Shown: piece by piece, positions 34,910 through 43,488 of the stretch
How positions within the stretch are numbered: position 1 is the stretch's first letter
How the letters are laid out: the number at the start of each line of letters is the position of its first letter
NCBI GenBank assembly: GCA_023380675.1
Contig: JAMCRS010000192.1
Coordinates: 1-48,178, forward strand
DNA from: Chloroflexota bacterium
Lineage (GTDB): Bacteria; Chloroflexota; Anaerolineae; UBA4142
DNA length: 48,178 bases
Direction of reading: 5' to 3'
Position numbers and translations under genes: made by a program
Notes under the pieces: model-generated
Database searches by the model: none
What the model was told of the DNA's origin: nothing
What the model saw: only the letters and a program-made list of their open reading frames with translations

Positions 34910-36049
34910 ATGGCTCAAATGGCAGCGGAGGTTTTCGGACACCGATTTCGCAATCCAGTCATTCCAGCCGCCGGTCCGAATGTCGGCACGGGCGCGCAGA
35001 TCGCCCGCGCCGCCAGAGGTGGCGCCGGAGGACTGCTGGCAAAGACCATTTCCGTGCGCGCGGCTGAGGTGCCGCGACCGGATATGTATCGCTACAGTTC
35101 GGGCGCGCTGCTGAATACGGAACTGTGGAGCGAATTGGCGCCGGCAGACTGGTTCGAACGGGAATATGACATCGCGCTGGCAGTGGCCCGGGAGCATGGG
35201 CTGCCCCTCATTGCCAGTCTCGGCTACAGCGGCGACGATCTGCGCACACTGGGACCGAAGGTGGAGGCCAAGGGCATTGACCTGATCGAGTTTTCGATTC
35301 ATTATCTCGACCCGCGCCACCTGGCGGATACCGCGCGCGCCTTGCGCGAGTCGGTTTCGATACCGATCATCGCTAAACTGAGTCCGCACTACGGCGACCT
35401 GGGAGAGGCGGCGCGCATTCTGGATCCTTATGTGGATGGATTCGCCTGCATCAACAGTCTTGGTCCGACCCTGGCGATTGATATCGACCGTGCCGAGCCG
35501 GTGTTGGGATCGAAATTCGGCTACGGCTGGATCTCGGGGCCGCTGTTGAAGCCGTTGGCGGTACGCAGTGTCTTCGAAGTGGCGCGGGTCAGCGACAAGC
35601 CCATCATCGGCATCGGCGGAATCAGCCGGGGTGAAGACCTCATCGAGTTCTTCATGGCGGGCGCTTCCCTGGTTGGAGTGTGTACCGCCGCACTGCTCAA
35701 AGGGCAGTCGGTGTACGGTCGCATCGCCCAGGAAGCGTCCAACTGGCTGGATCGGCACGGCTACGGCGACGTTCGGGAGGTGCAGGGACTTTATCTGAAA
35801 AAGTATGGGCAGGGACAGCGAGTGGTGACCCAAACAGAGGAATGGCCGCGCGTGGACGCCGAACGGTGCACGGGCTGCACACTCTGCGAAAAAGTGTGCT
35901 TCTACGACGCCATCACCGCCCCGCCCAAAGTGGTGGCGCGTGTGGAGGCGAATTCGTGTTTCCAGTGCGGACTCTGTGTCTCGGTTTGTTCCTTTGGTGC
36001 GCTCGCCTTCCAGCCGCGCGATCAAGTGACCCGCCTGACGGCAGTCTAG
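34910..36049 (+). CDS. Dihydroorotate-dehydrogenase-like protein with two 4Fe-4S clusters
   Basis: A 379-residue protein with an FMN-barrel domain (FRNPVIPAAGPNVGTGAQIA, KPIIGIGGISRGEDLIEFFM) of the DHOD/dihydropyrimidine-dehydrogenase PreA type. It is followed by CTGCTLCEKVC and CFQCGLCVSVC, two CxxCxxCxxxC motifs. Such proteins pass electrons between flavin and ferredoxin, and PreA reduces pyrimidines. The ATG at 34910 is chosen; the open frame begins at 34811 without homology. It stands between broken cob genes and looks less GC-skewed in codon choice, so it was probably inserted. It could be a partner of an AOR-type or pyrimidine pathway. Confidence 0.85.
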   Translation: MAQMAAEVFGHRFRNPVIPAAGPNVGTGAQIARAARGGAGGLLAKTISVRAAEVPRPDMYRYSSGALLNTELWSELAPADWFEREYDIALAVAREHGLPLIASLGYSGDDLRTLGPKVEAKGIDLIEFSIHYLDPRHLADTARALRESVSIPIIAKLSPHYGDLGEAARILDPYVDGFACINSLGPTLAIDIDRAEPVLGSKFGYGWISGPLLKPLAVRSVFEVARVSDKPIIGIGGISRGEDLIEFFMAGASLVGVCTAALLKGQSVYGRIAQEASNWLDRHGYGDVREVQGLYLKKYGQGQRVVTQTEEWPRVDAERCTGCTLCEKVCFYDAITAPPKVVARVEANSCFQCGLCVSVCSFGALAFQPRDQVTRLTAV

Positions 36050-36065
36050 TCCGTACGACCGTCTG

Positions 36066-36520
36066 ATGAGACCCATGAAACCCATGAAACCCTTCGCGAT
36101 CCTTGGAGTCACGCTTTCGATTGACGAGACCGCTGTGCATATCGCCAGCGTGGAGCCGTTGGCGGTGCTGAGTTCTGCCGTCGTCGGCGGCGAATTGCGC
36201 GCGGCGCGCCACACACCTGCCCTTGCGGGCGGTGCAAGGGTCATCAATATGCACGTGCGCAAAGATTACGACGACCCACGACCCGAAGACGATCTGGCGG
36301 CCTGCGCGGCGCGGCTGGGCATCTCCGAGCCGTTCGTGGGGATGATGACAGCGGCGCGGACGCAGAATGCGCGTATCGTCGTCGAAACGCGCGGGGAGGT
36401 GACGATCGTCGCGGTCGTGACGGTCGGGCTCAGCTATCCCACCGCAGCAGGAGTAACTCCGCCAGCTGCGCGGATTGTGTCGCTCGCGCTAGGACTTGCG
36501 TCGCAGCGAGCGTGTCGGTT
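36066..36520 (+). pseudogene. Truncated cbiZ (adenosylcobinamide amidohydrolase) with inserted hairpin repeat
   Basis: The frame reads FAILGVTLSIDETAVHIASV, LAVLSSAVVGGELRAARH, then TPALAGGAR encoded by the hairpin repeat, then VINMHVRKDYDDPRPEDDLA, GISEPFVGMMTAA and VTVGLSYPTAAGVTPPA. All but the TPALAGGAR piece matches CbiZ, which removes the aminopropanol-linked tail of cobinamides during salvage. After TPPA the similarity ends (about 36478) although the frame stays open to 36878, so the C-terminal half is missing. The repeat entered in frame without a stop. The protein is unlikely to be active. Confidence 0.75.
36214..36240. repeat. 27-bp hairpin repeat, copy 2 (inside cbiZ remnant)
   Basis: CACCTG, stem CCCTTGC / GCAAGGG, loop GGGCGGT. 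Compared with copy 3, one stem pair is changed from G-C to T-A on both sides, keeping the pairing. Confidence 0.85.
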
Positions 36521-36586
36521 CAGCTACTCCGTAGCAGAACCTAAACCGAAGATCGCAAAGGTTGTTGTTTTCTTCTCTTCGAGTTC

Positions 36587-36613
36587 CACCTGCCCTGGCG
36601 GGCGGTGCCAGGG
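36587..36613. repeat. 27-bp hairpin repeat, copy 3 (before cobD)
   Basis: CACCTG, stem CCCTGGC / GCCAGGG, loop GGGCGGT, perfect pairing. It lies 41 bases before the cobD start. Confidence 0.85.
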
Positions 36614-36654
36614 TTTGCGTTCTTTGTGGTTCAACTATCGAAGGGGAATCCGCA

Positions 36655-37713
36655 ATGTCTATTCGACCGCGTCCAGAGGTCGAGCGTGTGCCGCCCGTGA
36701 TACACGGCGGCTTTCACAGCGAGCACGCAACCGACTGGCTCGATTTCAGTTCCAACGTCAATCCCTTCGGGCCCTCGCCGCGCATCTGGGATGCGATGCG
36801 CGCGGTGCCCATCGGCCAGCATCCCGATCCCCGTGCCGCGCCGTTACGCGAGGTGCTGGCGGAGATCGAAAACGTTAGCCCTTGCCGCTTGATCGTCGGC
36901 AATGGCTCGGTAGAGTTGATCTATCATCTTGCGGTTGCCTACCTGCGCGCGGGCGACCGCGTGCTCGTCGTCGGGCCAACGTTCGGCGAGTACGCGGCCG
37001 CGTGCGCGATCATGGGCGCGCAAGTTATGTTCTATCGCACACGTCCCGCAAATGATTTTGAAATCAACTTGGATGCATTGCTGTCTGAAGCGCGCGCGTG
37101 CAAGCCGCGTTTGATTTTTCTGTGTAATCCGAACAATCCGACGGGAATATATCTGCCGCGCGAGGTCATCGAGACAATATTACGCGGGCGCCCCGACGCC
37201 CTTCTCGTCTTGGACCAGGCGTTTGTCCATTTTGTCGCGGATGCATGGAATTCGCGCCCGTTGCTCGCTTTCGACAACCTGCTCATTTTGCGTTCGCTGA
37301 CCAAGGATTACGCGCTGACAGCGTTGCGGGTCGGATACGCGACCGGATCATCTTCCGTGATCGAAGCCATCGAAAAAGTTCAGCCACCGTGGAGCGTGAA
37401 CACGCTGGCGCAAGTCGCGACCATCGCCGCGCTGCGGGACGAAAAGCATCTGCGCGATTCGCTGGCTGCACTGGCTCACGCAAAAGACGCATTCATCCGT
37501 GCCCTGACTCAGCTCGACTTGCGCGTTGTTCCATCCGCGACGAATTTCTTTTTGCTGCAAGTGCCATCCGCGTCAGAACTGGCGCGGCAATTACGTGAGC
37601 GAAAACTTGTGGTGCGCGATTGCACGTCGTTCGGCTTACCAACCTTCGCGCGCATCGCCGTGCGCAAGCCCGAAGAAAATGTGCGGCTCGTGTCGGTGTT
37701 GGGGGAATTATGA
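36655..37713 (+). CDS. cobD: Threonine-phosphate decarboxylase CobD
   Basis: A 352-residue PLP enzyme of aminotransferase fold type I: IHGGFHSEHATDWLDFSSNV (the typical CobD opening), NPFGPSP, GNGSVELIYHLA, CNPNNPTG (157-164), the PLP lysine in LRSLTKDYAL (Lys217) and Arg225. It makes (R)-1-amino-2-propanol phosphate for the corrinoid nucleotide loop. Histidinol-phosphate aminotransferase is the close alternative; the cobalamin neighbours decide. The ATG at 36655 follows GAAGGGG; the longer open frame runs through the hairpin repeat. Confidence 0.9.
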   Translation: MSIRPRPEVERVPPVIHGGFHSEHATDWLDFSSNVNPFGPSPRIWDAMRAVPIGQHPDPRAAPLREVLAEIENVSPCRLIVGNGSVELIYHLAVAYLRAGDRVLVVGPTFGEYAAACAIMGAQVMFYRTRPANDFEINLDALLSEARACKPRLIFLCNPNNPTGIYLPREVIETILRGRPDALLVLDQAFVHFVADAWNSRPLLAFDNLLILRSLTKDYALTALRVGYATGSSSVIEAIEKVQPPWSVNTLAQVATIAALRDEKHLRDSLAALAHAKDAFIRALTQLDLRVVPSATNFFLLQVPSASELARQLRERKLVVRDCTSFGLPTFARIAVRKPEENVRLVSVLGEL

Positions 37714-38330
37714 TGCGCTTGCTTCTGGTGCGGCACGGTGAGACCACCTGGAACCACGAGGCGCGCTATCAGGGTCAGGCAGATATCCCGGTGAGTACGC
37801 GAGGATGGGCGGAAGCCGAGCGCCTCGCGGAACGATTAGCGAGCGAGTCGATCAATGCGATCTACACGAGCGACTTGATGCGCGCCCTGGACACTGCCCG
37901 CGTCATCGCGCGTCGGATCGGCCAGCCTCTGACGCTGGAGCCGCGATTGCGCGAGGCGAACCTGGGCGAGTGGCAAGGATTGACGTACGAACAAGTTCGC
38001 CGGCGGTACTTTAGCGATACCGATCCATTGCCCGCGTACTTGGTCGACTCGCCGCCGCCAAGCGGCGAGTGTTTGCGCCAACTGCAGGTGCGCTTGATGA
38101 GTGCGATCGAATCTATTGCTGCCAAGCACGCCAACGCAGGTGTCCTTATCGTCACGCACGGTGGCTGTCTTAAGGTGCTGCTATGCACCTGGCTGGGTAT
38201 GGAACTATCGGCGTACTGGCAACTGCGTTTCGACAGCGCGTCGATCTCGGAAGTGTCCTTGTATCCGGTCGGTGCCATCGTGTCGCGGTTGAACGACACG
38301 GCGCATCTGTGCGAAAGGAAATTAGGATGA
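37710..38330 (+). CDS. cobC: Alpha-ribazole phosphatase CobC / histidine phosphatase
   Basis: A 206-residue histidine-phosphatase protein: LLLVRHGETTWN (Arg8-His9-Gly10), YTSDLMRALDTARVIA, LREANLGEWQGLT and IVTHGGCLKVLL with the second catalytic His. It overlaps cobD by four bases (ATGA). In cobalamin clusters this family removes the phosphate from alpha-ribazole phosphate or adenosylcobalamin phosphate. Phosphoglycerate-mutase-like alternatives are less likely here. Confidence 0.88.
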   Translation: MMRLLLVRHGETTWNHEARYQGQADIPVSTRGWAEAERLAERLASESINAIYTSDLMRALDTARVIARRIGQPLTLEPRLREANLGEWQGLTYEQVRRRYFSDTDPLPAYLVDSPPPSGECLRQLQVRLMSAIESIAAKHANAGVLIVTHGGCLKVLLCTWLGMELSAYWQLRFDSASISEVSLYPVGAIVSRLNDTAHLCERKLG

Positions 38331-38386
38331 CTGCCAGGATGAATCAATTCAAGCAATCGGTTCAAGTATTTGGCAAAATGTTCTAG
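38327..38386 (+). pseudogene. 19-codon coupled frame, possible cobS stub
   Basis: An ATG overlaps the cobC stop (ATGA) and encodes MTARMNQFKQSVQVFGKMF before TAG. Position and the NQF..SVQ pattern recall the beginning of cobalamin synthase CobS (xxFxxALQFLTxxPV), which often follows cobC. This is too short to be sure. Confidence 0.3.
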
Positions 38387-38658
38387 ACAGAGTAAACTGC
38401 TTGCGCATTTGAATAACGAAACCTTCGAGGTAGGGTGAGACCTGAGCCGAAGCCTTGAGCGGAGCGAAGGGGTAGGCGAAGGACAATTCCCAATCGGTAA
38501 GTCGCATTGCGTTCCACGCGACCTAGCCCGCGAGTTTCGCCACGGCGAAACACGATCTGGTGTAATTCCAGAGCCGACCGTGTAGTCGGGTTGAAAGAAG
38601 GTCAGCAGACATCCACTCGCGTGAAGGAGCGTACTCGAGATACTCCGCGCGGGCTGGT
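38387..38658. other. Intergenic stretch at the end of the cobalamin locus
   Basis: No gene. It contains a GAAG/GCGAAGG-rich segment (38440-38480) of the repetitive type often found between genes, and leads into the transposase remnant. Confidence 0.5.
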
Positions 38659-39490
38659 TTGTGTTGTCGTACTCTGGGGCTGTCGCAAAAGTTCGTCTGG
38701 ATAGCTGTGGTGGCTACAAACCTCTCCCGTAACCGCGGCGGTCGTCCCAAACTCGCGACTGAGACCGTCGCCTTGATCCAACAGATGGCAAAACAAAATC
38801 GTCTATGGGGTGCGGAACGTGTTCACGGCGGATTGCTCAAACTCGGCTGCGCGGTCGCTAAACGCTCCATTCAAGAATACATCGCCTGTGTTCGCCAATC
38901 CGAACCGTCCACCCAGAACTGGTCTACCTTCTTAGAGAATCACGTCAAAGACATCTGGGCCTGTGACTTTCTCCCCGTGAGCGACCTCTTCTCCCGTCCC
39001 ATCGTTCTCTTTGTCATCGTTGAGCTGGCGTCGCGGCGCATCGTCCATTTCGGGGTGAGTTCGGCTCCGAGCGATGAATGGGCGGCACGGCAACTGCGGG
39101 AGGCCACTCGGTTTGGACAAGCCCCCTGCTTTTCTGATTCGCGATCGCGACAAAAAGTATGGTGAATCTTTCACGCGCGTGGCGAAGGGAAGCTCACTCG
39201 AGATCTTGAAAACGCCTTACCGCACCCCAAAGGCGGACGCGACTTGTGAGCGGTTCCTGGGTAGCGTCCGGAGGGAATGCCTCGATCACCTGTTGATCTT
39301 GAGGGAACGGCATGTATATTGCATCATCCGGGAATATGTGGAATAGTTCAATCGCGCACGACCACACCAAGCGATCGGGCAAAAGATTCCGGAACGCTCG
39401 ACCTCAGCTCCTGAGAGAGAGGGAAAAGGAAAGATCATCGCGTTCCCGGTTCTCAATGGTCTGCACCACGATTACCGCCGTGCGGCTTAA
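38659..39490 (+). pseudogene. rve-type transposase, C-terminal part, frameshift and stop
   Basis: Homology starts at NRGGRPKLATETVALIQQMA (about 38728) with NRLWGAERVHGGLLKL, then the integrase core: IWACDFLPVSDLF (first Asp), LIRDRDKKYG (second Asp, in another frame, so a shift lies near 39105), TPYRTPKADATCERFLGSVR (Glu). A TAG at 39344 interrupts [16 protein letters not shown]; the family ending [10 protein letters not shown] closes at TAA 39490. The N-terminal third is absent. The family is the same as the remnant at 2.9-3.4 kb, but the overlapping parts differ, so these are two separate copies. Confidence 0.85.
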
Positions 39491-39526
39491 CCTATCAACC
39501 GCCACAGAATCGCATACGGATGCGGT

Positions 39527-39970
39527 TTGGAGCCAACACAGGCCGAACCGCACGCGCGTCAGGTATATGTTGAGATGTTGTCGCCCCACAGCTTCGGGCG
39601 CCGCGCGATGGAGGGCCGGAGCGAATGGAGTGAGGGACTGGTCGACCTCCCACAACAGTCGCGGCGGATTGTCGAGCGAATGGAACGGGGCAGCGTGCAA
39701 GTTGCGGTGCGCGACGAGGGGCGCGCCGGGCAGACGGAGCGCTCGGACCGGATGGCGAGCCGCCTCGCCGCGAGCATCCTGATCGCGGCGTTCATCGTCG
39801 CGGTTTCGCTCCTCGTGCCCCTCCTGTCCTCCGACCCGTGGCGACTTCTCGCGGCGGCGCAGATAACAACAAAGTACGACTGGCGTGTGATTGGATTTGA
39901 ACTTGTGGTCGGCGATGCGCCGGGCTGGCGCGTTTGGAAATACACCTTCTGGCAGAACGTCTTTTCGTAG
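39527..39970 (+). pseudogene. AarF/UbiB (ABC1 kinase-like) C-terminal remnant
   Basis: The frame carries GLVDLPQQSRRIVERMERGS, VQVAVRDEG, then a membrane helix LAASILIAAFIVAVSLLVPL. This order (V.LP.Q..R....LE.G....R.EG... plus one or two helices) is the tail of AarF/ABC1/UbiB proteins. The kinase-like core that should precede it is absent, replaced by the transposase remnant. It is the right-hand fragment of a gene broken by an insertion or rearrangement. Confidence 0.65.
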
Positions 39971-40127
39971 TGGCTCATTTGGGCATTCAATCCGGGGAGC
40001 CTCCAAGGCAAACATTTTGGGAGAATGGCTCGCGCCGGATCTGGATCTCGAGGCCGACGTTGACGCAGAAATATGGTGGACAGGTAGAAAGAGGGATCAT
40101 GCGACCTTGAGCTGGGACTAGCGCACT

Positions 40128-40916
40128 ATGTCAAAGACACAAGGATTGCGAGAATGCGTTACCGTCGTCACCGGTGCTTCTAGCGGAATTGGACGGGCCG
40201 TCGCTCTTGCTTTGGCGCGCGAGGGAGCTGTCGTCGTTCTGGCTGCACGCGACGTGCCAGCTCTAGAGCTTGCCGCCTGTGAGGTTCGGGGTCTCGGAAG
40301 TCAAGCGCTGGTGGTTCCGGCCGACGTCACTGACCGAGAGCAAGTTCGCCTTATGGTCGAATCCACGTTGGCCCGCTGGGGAAAGGTGGACATTTTGGTC
40401 GCCAATGCCGGCGCGTACGTCCGTGGTCGAGTGATGGACCTGACGATCGAGGACCTTGAGCGCGCCATGGCCGTCAACTTCTACGGGGCCGTGTATTGCG
40501 TACTGGCCGTTCTTCCCAACATGGTCGCGCGGCGGAGAGGCCACATCGTATTGGTCAACAGCATGGATGCGAAAAAGGCCATCCCGCTTGATGCGCCATA
40601 CGCGTCGTCCAAGTTTGCGCTAGCTGGATTTGGCGAGGTCTTGCGACAGGAGCTGCATGGCACCGGTATATACGTAACCAGCGTCTTTCCAGGACGGGTT
40701 GACACATCGATGATCGCCCATCTGAAGGTCCCCTGGATCTCCTCCAAGATATCGGCAGACTCGGTGGCTAACGCCATCGTGCGGTCGATTTACAGGCGAG
40801 AACCCGAGGTGGTTATCCCATCCATAGCCAGGGCGCTCATTTATCTCAACACCGTCTCTCCCCGTCTCGCGGATTGGGCTGTCCGCCAATTTCATCTCGA
40901 GGGATGGGAAAGGTAG
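40128..40916 (+). CDS. Short-chain dehydrogenase/reductase
   Basis: A 262-residue classical SDR: TGASSGIG (15-22), NAG (93-95), Ser145, Tyr158 and Lys162 (YASSKFAL), and VTSVFPGRVDTSMI. Arg41 in AARDVPALE at the end of strand two suggests NADP use. The C-terminal part, with VIPSIARALIYLNTVSPRLA, resembles SDRs with a membrane-facing helix acting on lipids or ketones. It lies 63 bases before the 495-residue unknown gene on the same strand and is likely cotranscribed. Confidence 0.9.
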   Translation: MSKTQGLRECVTVVTGASSGIGRAVALALAREGAVVVLAARDVPALELAACEVRGLGSQALVVPADVTDREQVRLMVESTLARWGKVDILVANAGAYVRGRVMDLTIEDLERAMAVNFYGAVYCVLAVLPNMVARRRGHIVLVNSMDAKKAIPLDAPYASSKFALAGFGEVLRQELHGTGIYVTSVFPGRVDTSMIAHLKVPWISSKISADSVANAIVRSIYRREPEVVIPSIARALIYLNTVSPRLADWAVRQFHLEGWER

Positions 40917-40979
40917 GACAGTGGTGTTTCGCCGCGCGCCGTTTGGGCCATCATTATCCCTGTGGAGAGGAGCAACGTC

Positions 40980-42467
40980 ATGACAATTAGGTCGGCTCAA
41001 GCCCCATTTGCCAAAAAGACGCACGATTGGCTCAGGAAGCTAAATGTTGCATTTGTCCCTGGCCCGGACGCGTCAGCCCTCAAGGACGTCGTGGACGGCG
41101 TTTTGCAGAGCTTTCGGATTATGGGCCATCGCGTAGACGATCGTCCCAATGAAGAGACGGAGCTCATTCTGACAACGGCCCGCTTTGGTGAAGCAGTGGG
41201 ATGGCGCCAAGCGCCACTCTTTTCCGCGCGCAGAAGGTTCAACCTAAGACGCACTCCGACCATCTATTCTCTGGTCAAGATCCATCCGACAGAGTTTCAC
41301 CACCTGCTCGCGCGCTTTGAGGAGATCTTGAAAAAAGCGCCGCCGGACCGCGCGGACTATGATTTCCCCGGCTTGTCCCCTCAAGCCTATCGTGTACTGT
41401 TCGAACAAGGAAGGCGCGGCGGGCCCCTCTTGGCCCTCGAAAGGCTGGTTCAGGCGCAGGCAAAAAGCATCCACGTCCTGCTCGTCGTGGCCGACGAGCG
41501 CCCGGAAGCGGCGTATCACTTTGACCTGGTCGGCGCGTACCCGAAGAGCGAGACTCGGGATATCGAGGCGTTCTACGCGGACATCGTGCTGCGGATTGTC
41601 ACCACGCTCAGCACCCACGAGGTGACCCAACATCAAGTGGTCGGCGACGCGATTCCACGCGCAACTTGGAAGAGTCTAGATGCGCCAAAAGCCATGTGTG
41701 TCGCGGCAAGGGAGCTGGGGCAACTCAACTTTTTCACCGACATGGTGCGTATCTCCGACCTGGCTCACGTACCCGTGGTCAATGACGCCGTGGCGAGCCA
41801 GTACAGCGAAGGCTGCTTCGCCACCTGGGATCCGATTCTGGCCGGTCTTGTCGCGACGGTGACGGGAAGCGCGCGCCCGGTCGATAAGGGAAGCATCACA
41901 GAAGATGACTTGGCCGTGCTTGTTGGCGTCCGTGAGGGGGGCTTGGGTGTCCTGGTGCGCCATGTCGAAGGGCAGCCGAACGACTCCCCTTCGTCCGAAT
42001 CCGTGGAGATGATGCAAGTCGACAATCAACTGCCGCGTATTGAGCTTGATCGAAGCTGGAATAACTTGACGAGCGTGCCCGTGATCCGCTCCAAACTGCA
42101 TGGGCACCGCGGTGTCGCCGCATTTGATCCAAGCCGAGTAGAGTTCGTGCCTTTAGATCCCCCGTACTATCACTACCTGGTCTCTTGTGCGACTGCAGCG
42201 CAGGCTCAGGGGATCACGGCCGCGTTCGCGCGCTCTGTGGCGCTGCAGAACCCGAATGACCCGCGCCAAATCGTCTTCACAGTTCTGCCAGGACATGGAG
42301 CCGTCATTGCGGAAAAGTGGGTTTCCGGCATGCGCCCGTTTCAAGTCGTGTGGGAATCCATGGAAGCCGGCATACTGCAAGTGGCAAGCCGCATTCCTCA
42401 AGGTCCAATGTCGTATGTCCCCGCCGCCGACGGGCGGATGGTGTTGCAGGAACAAGACGAGCAATAA
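40980..42467 (+). CDS. Conserved-looking protein of unknown function, 495 residues
   Basis: I do not recognise this protein. The ATG at 40980 follows GGAGAGGAG. There is no signal peptide and no membrane segment; it is mixed alpha/beta. Recognisable stretches are ELILTTARFGEAVGW, RRTPTIYSLVKIHPTEFHHL, GLSPQAYRVLFEQGRRGGP, HVLLVVADERPEAAYHFDLV, VVNDAVASQYSEGCFATWDP and VPVIRSKLHGHRGVAAFDPS. The many conserved-looking Gly/His/Pro clusters suggest an enzyme, and the last part (CFATWDP, KLHGHRG) resembles an active-site lining in sugar isomerase-like folds, but this is only an impression. It is paired with an SDR. Confidence 0.8.
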   Translation: MTIRSAQAPFAKKTHDWLRKLNVAFVPGPDASALKDVVDGVLQSFRIMGHRVDDRPNEETELILTTARFGEAVGWRQAPLFSARRRFNLRRTPTIYSLVKIHPTEFHHLLARFEEILKKAPPDRADYDFPGLSPQAYRVLFEQGRRGGPLLALERLVQAQAKSIHVLLVVADERPEAAYHFDLVGAYPKSETRDIEAFYADIVLRIVTTLSTHEVTQHQVVGDAIPRATWKSLDAPKAMCVAARELGQLNFFTDMVRISDLAHVPVVNDAVASQYSEGCFATWDPILAGLVATVTGSARPVDKGSITEDDLAVLVGVREGGLGVLVRHVEGQPNDSPSSESVEMMQVDNQLPRIELDRSWNNLTSVPVIRSKLHGHRGVAAFDPSRVEFVPLDPPYYHYLVSCATAAQAQGITAAFARSVALQNPNDPRQIVFTVLPGHGAVIAEKWVSGMRPFQVVWESMEAGILQVASRIPQGPMSYVPAADGRMVLQEQDEQ

Positions 42468-42643
42468 CGAACTACACATGTGCCGCCGCGGCCTTTACCT
42501 TCACGAAACCTGGCACATGATGATACCCGCGAAAACACAGCCAAACCCAAGACGGATCAGGTTTTTGGAAATGACAGGCAACAAACCACAGGTGAAGTTG
42601 GGAAACGAATATGGAAAAGCCGGCGAAGGAGCTAGGCTGTACC

Positions 42644-43312
42644 ATGTCAAAAGCACTCTCAGGGAATCCAACGAGTCCAGATGAAGCACTTCTTCGGCAG
42701 TGCCTGCGGGCTCAGGACAAGAGCGCTGCGACCGTAGACGACTACCAGAACGGCGCGCAGCAACTCAGCCGCGTGGCTGACCCAGACGCGCGACGAAACG
42801 TAGCCGAAGCTACCGGAGTTTGTCCGCGCTGTGACGCCAACGGACATGCGCGAATACCGCGCCCGCCCCCTGAAAGTTCAGCGCGTCAGTTCCGCGACGA
42901 TCAACCGCCGACTGGTCGTGCTGCGTCTCCTTCCGCACTGGGAGCGGCACGAAGGGATGATCGAGGGCGATTCCGTGAACGGCATCCAGCTCGTGCCGCA
43001 GGTCAAGCCCGCCCCGCGCTTGCTCGACCGTCAGGAGCAGTACGCGCTGCGCCGTCTCGCGGAGAAAAATGGCATCCACGCAACCTCGCGATCCTCCTGC
43101 TTTTGCTCGACACGGGCTTGCGCGTCTCCGAGGTCGCGGGCTTGAAATTCGACGATCTCACGCTCCAGGAGCGCGAGGGCAAGATCACCGTGCGCGGCAA
43201 GGGAACGAAGGTGCGAACCGTGCCGCTAAACGCGGACATCCGCAAAGCGTTGCGCGAGCATCTGGCAAAGCGACAGAAGGCCGAGCACGCCGCGGTCTTC
43301 GTCGATCGCCCC
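42644..43312 (+). pseudogene. Tyrosine recombinase (XerC/D-like), frameshifted and truncated
   Basis: Pieces in two frames: an N-terminal SAM-like part (SPDEALLRQCLRAQDKSAAT), then one frame over TDMREYRARPLKVQRVSSAT and INRRLVVLRLLPHW, then back to RNLAILLLLLDTGLRVSEVA, KITVRGKGTKVRTVPL and NADIRKALREHL. The first catalytic Arg (TGLRVSE) and the Lys strand (RGKGTK) are present. The HxxR box, the His/Trp and the nucleophile Tyr are missing after about 43310. At least two frameshifts plus a 3' deletion make it inactive. Confidence 0.8.
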
Positions 43313-43488
43313 ACACACCCTTGCATTACCTATGTCCCCGCGACTACTGTCGCGGCGATCCAGCCAAGTTGCTGGCGGAGCGCGAAACCAAACTGCGCCA
43401 AGCCGCAGGAATGCGACGAGAGTACTCGGAGGCGGAGGAGCATCGGAATGTGCGACGCATCTTTCAGCAATGCGTCGCACGTTTATCC

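Noticed and set aside
34880..36262. 460-codon open frame on the minus strand
   Set aside because: Antisense to the Fe-S DHOD-like gene; His/Arg/Gln-rich translation without a fold.
32523..36613. CRISPR array
   Set aside because: The three hairpin repeats are kilobases apart with no regular spacers and no cas genes.
38440..38480. GCCTTGAGCGGAGCGAAGG-type segment as a functional hairpin
   Set aside because: Pairing is short and imperfect and only one copy is in the window, so no claim can be made.
42484..42640. Small gene after the 495-residue protein
   Set aside because: Open frames there have no ribosome site and no recognisable or hydrophobic pattern.
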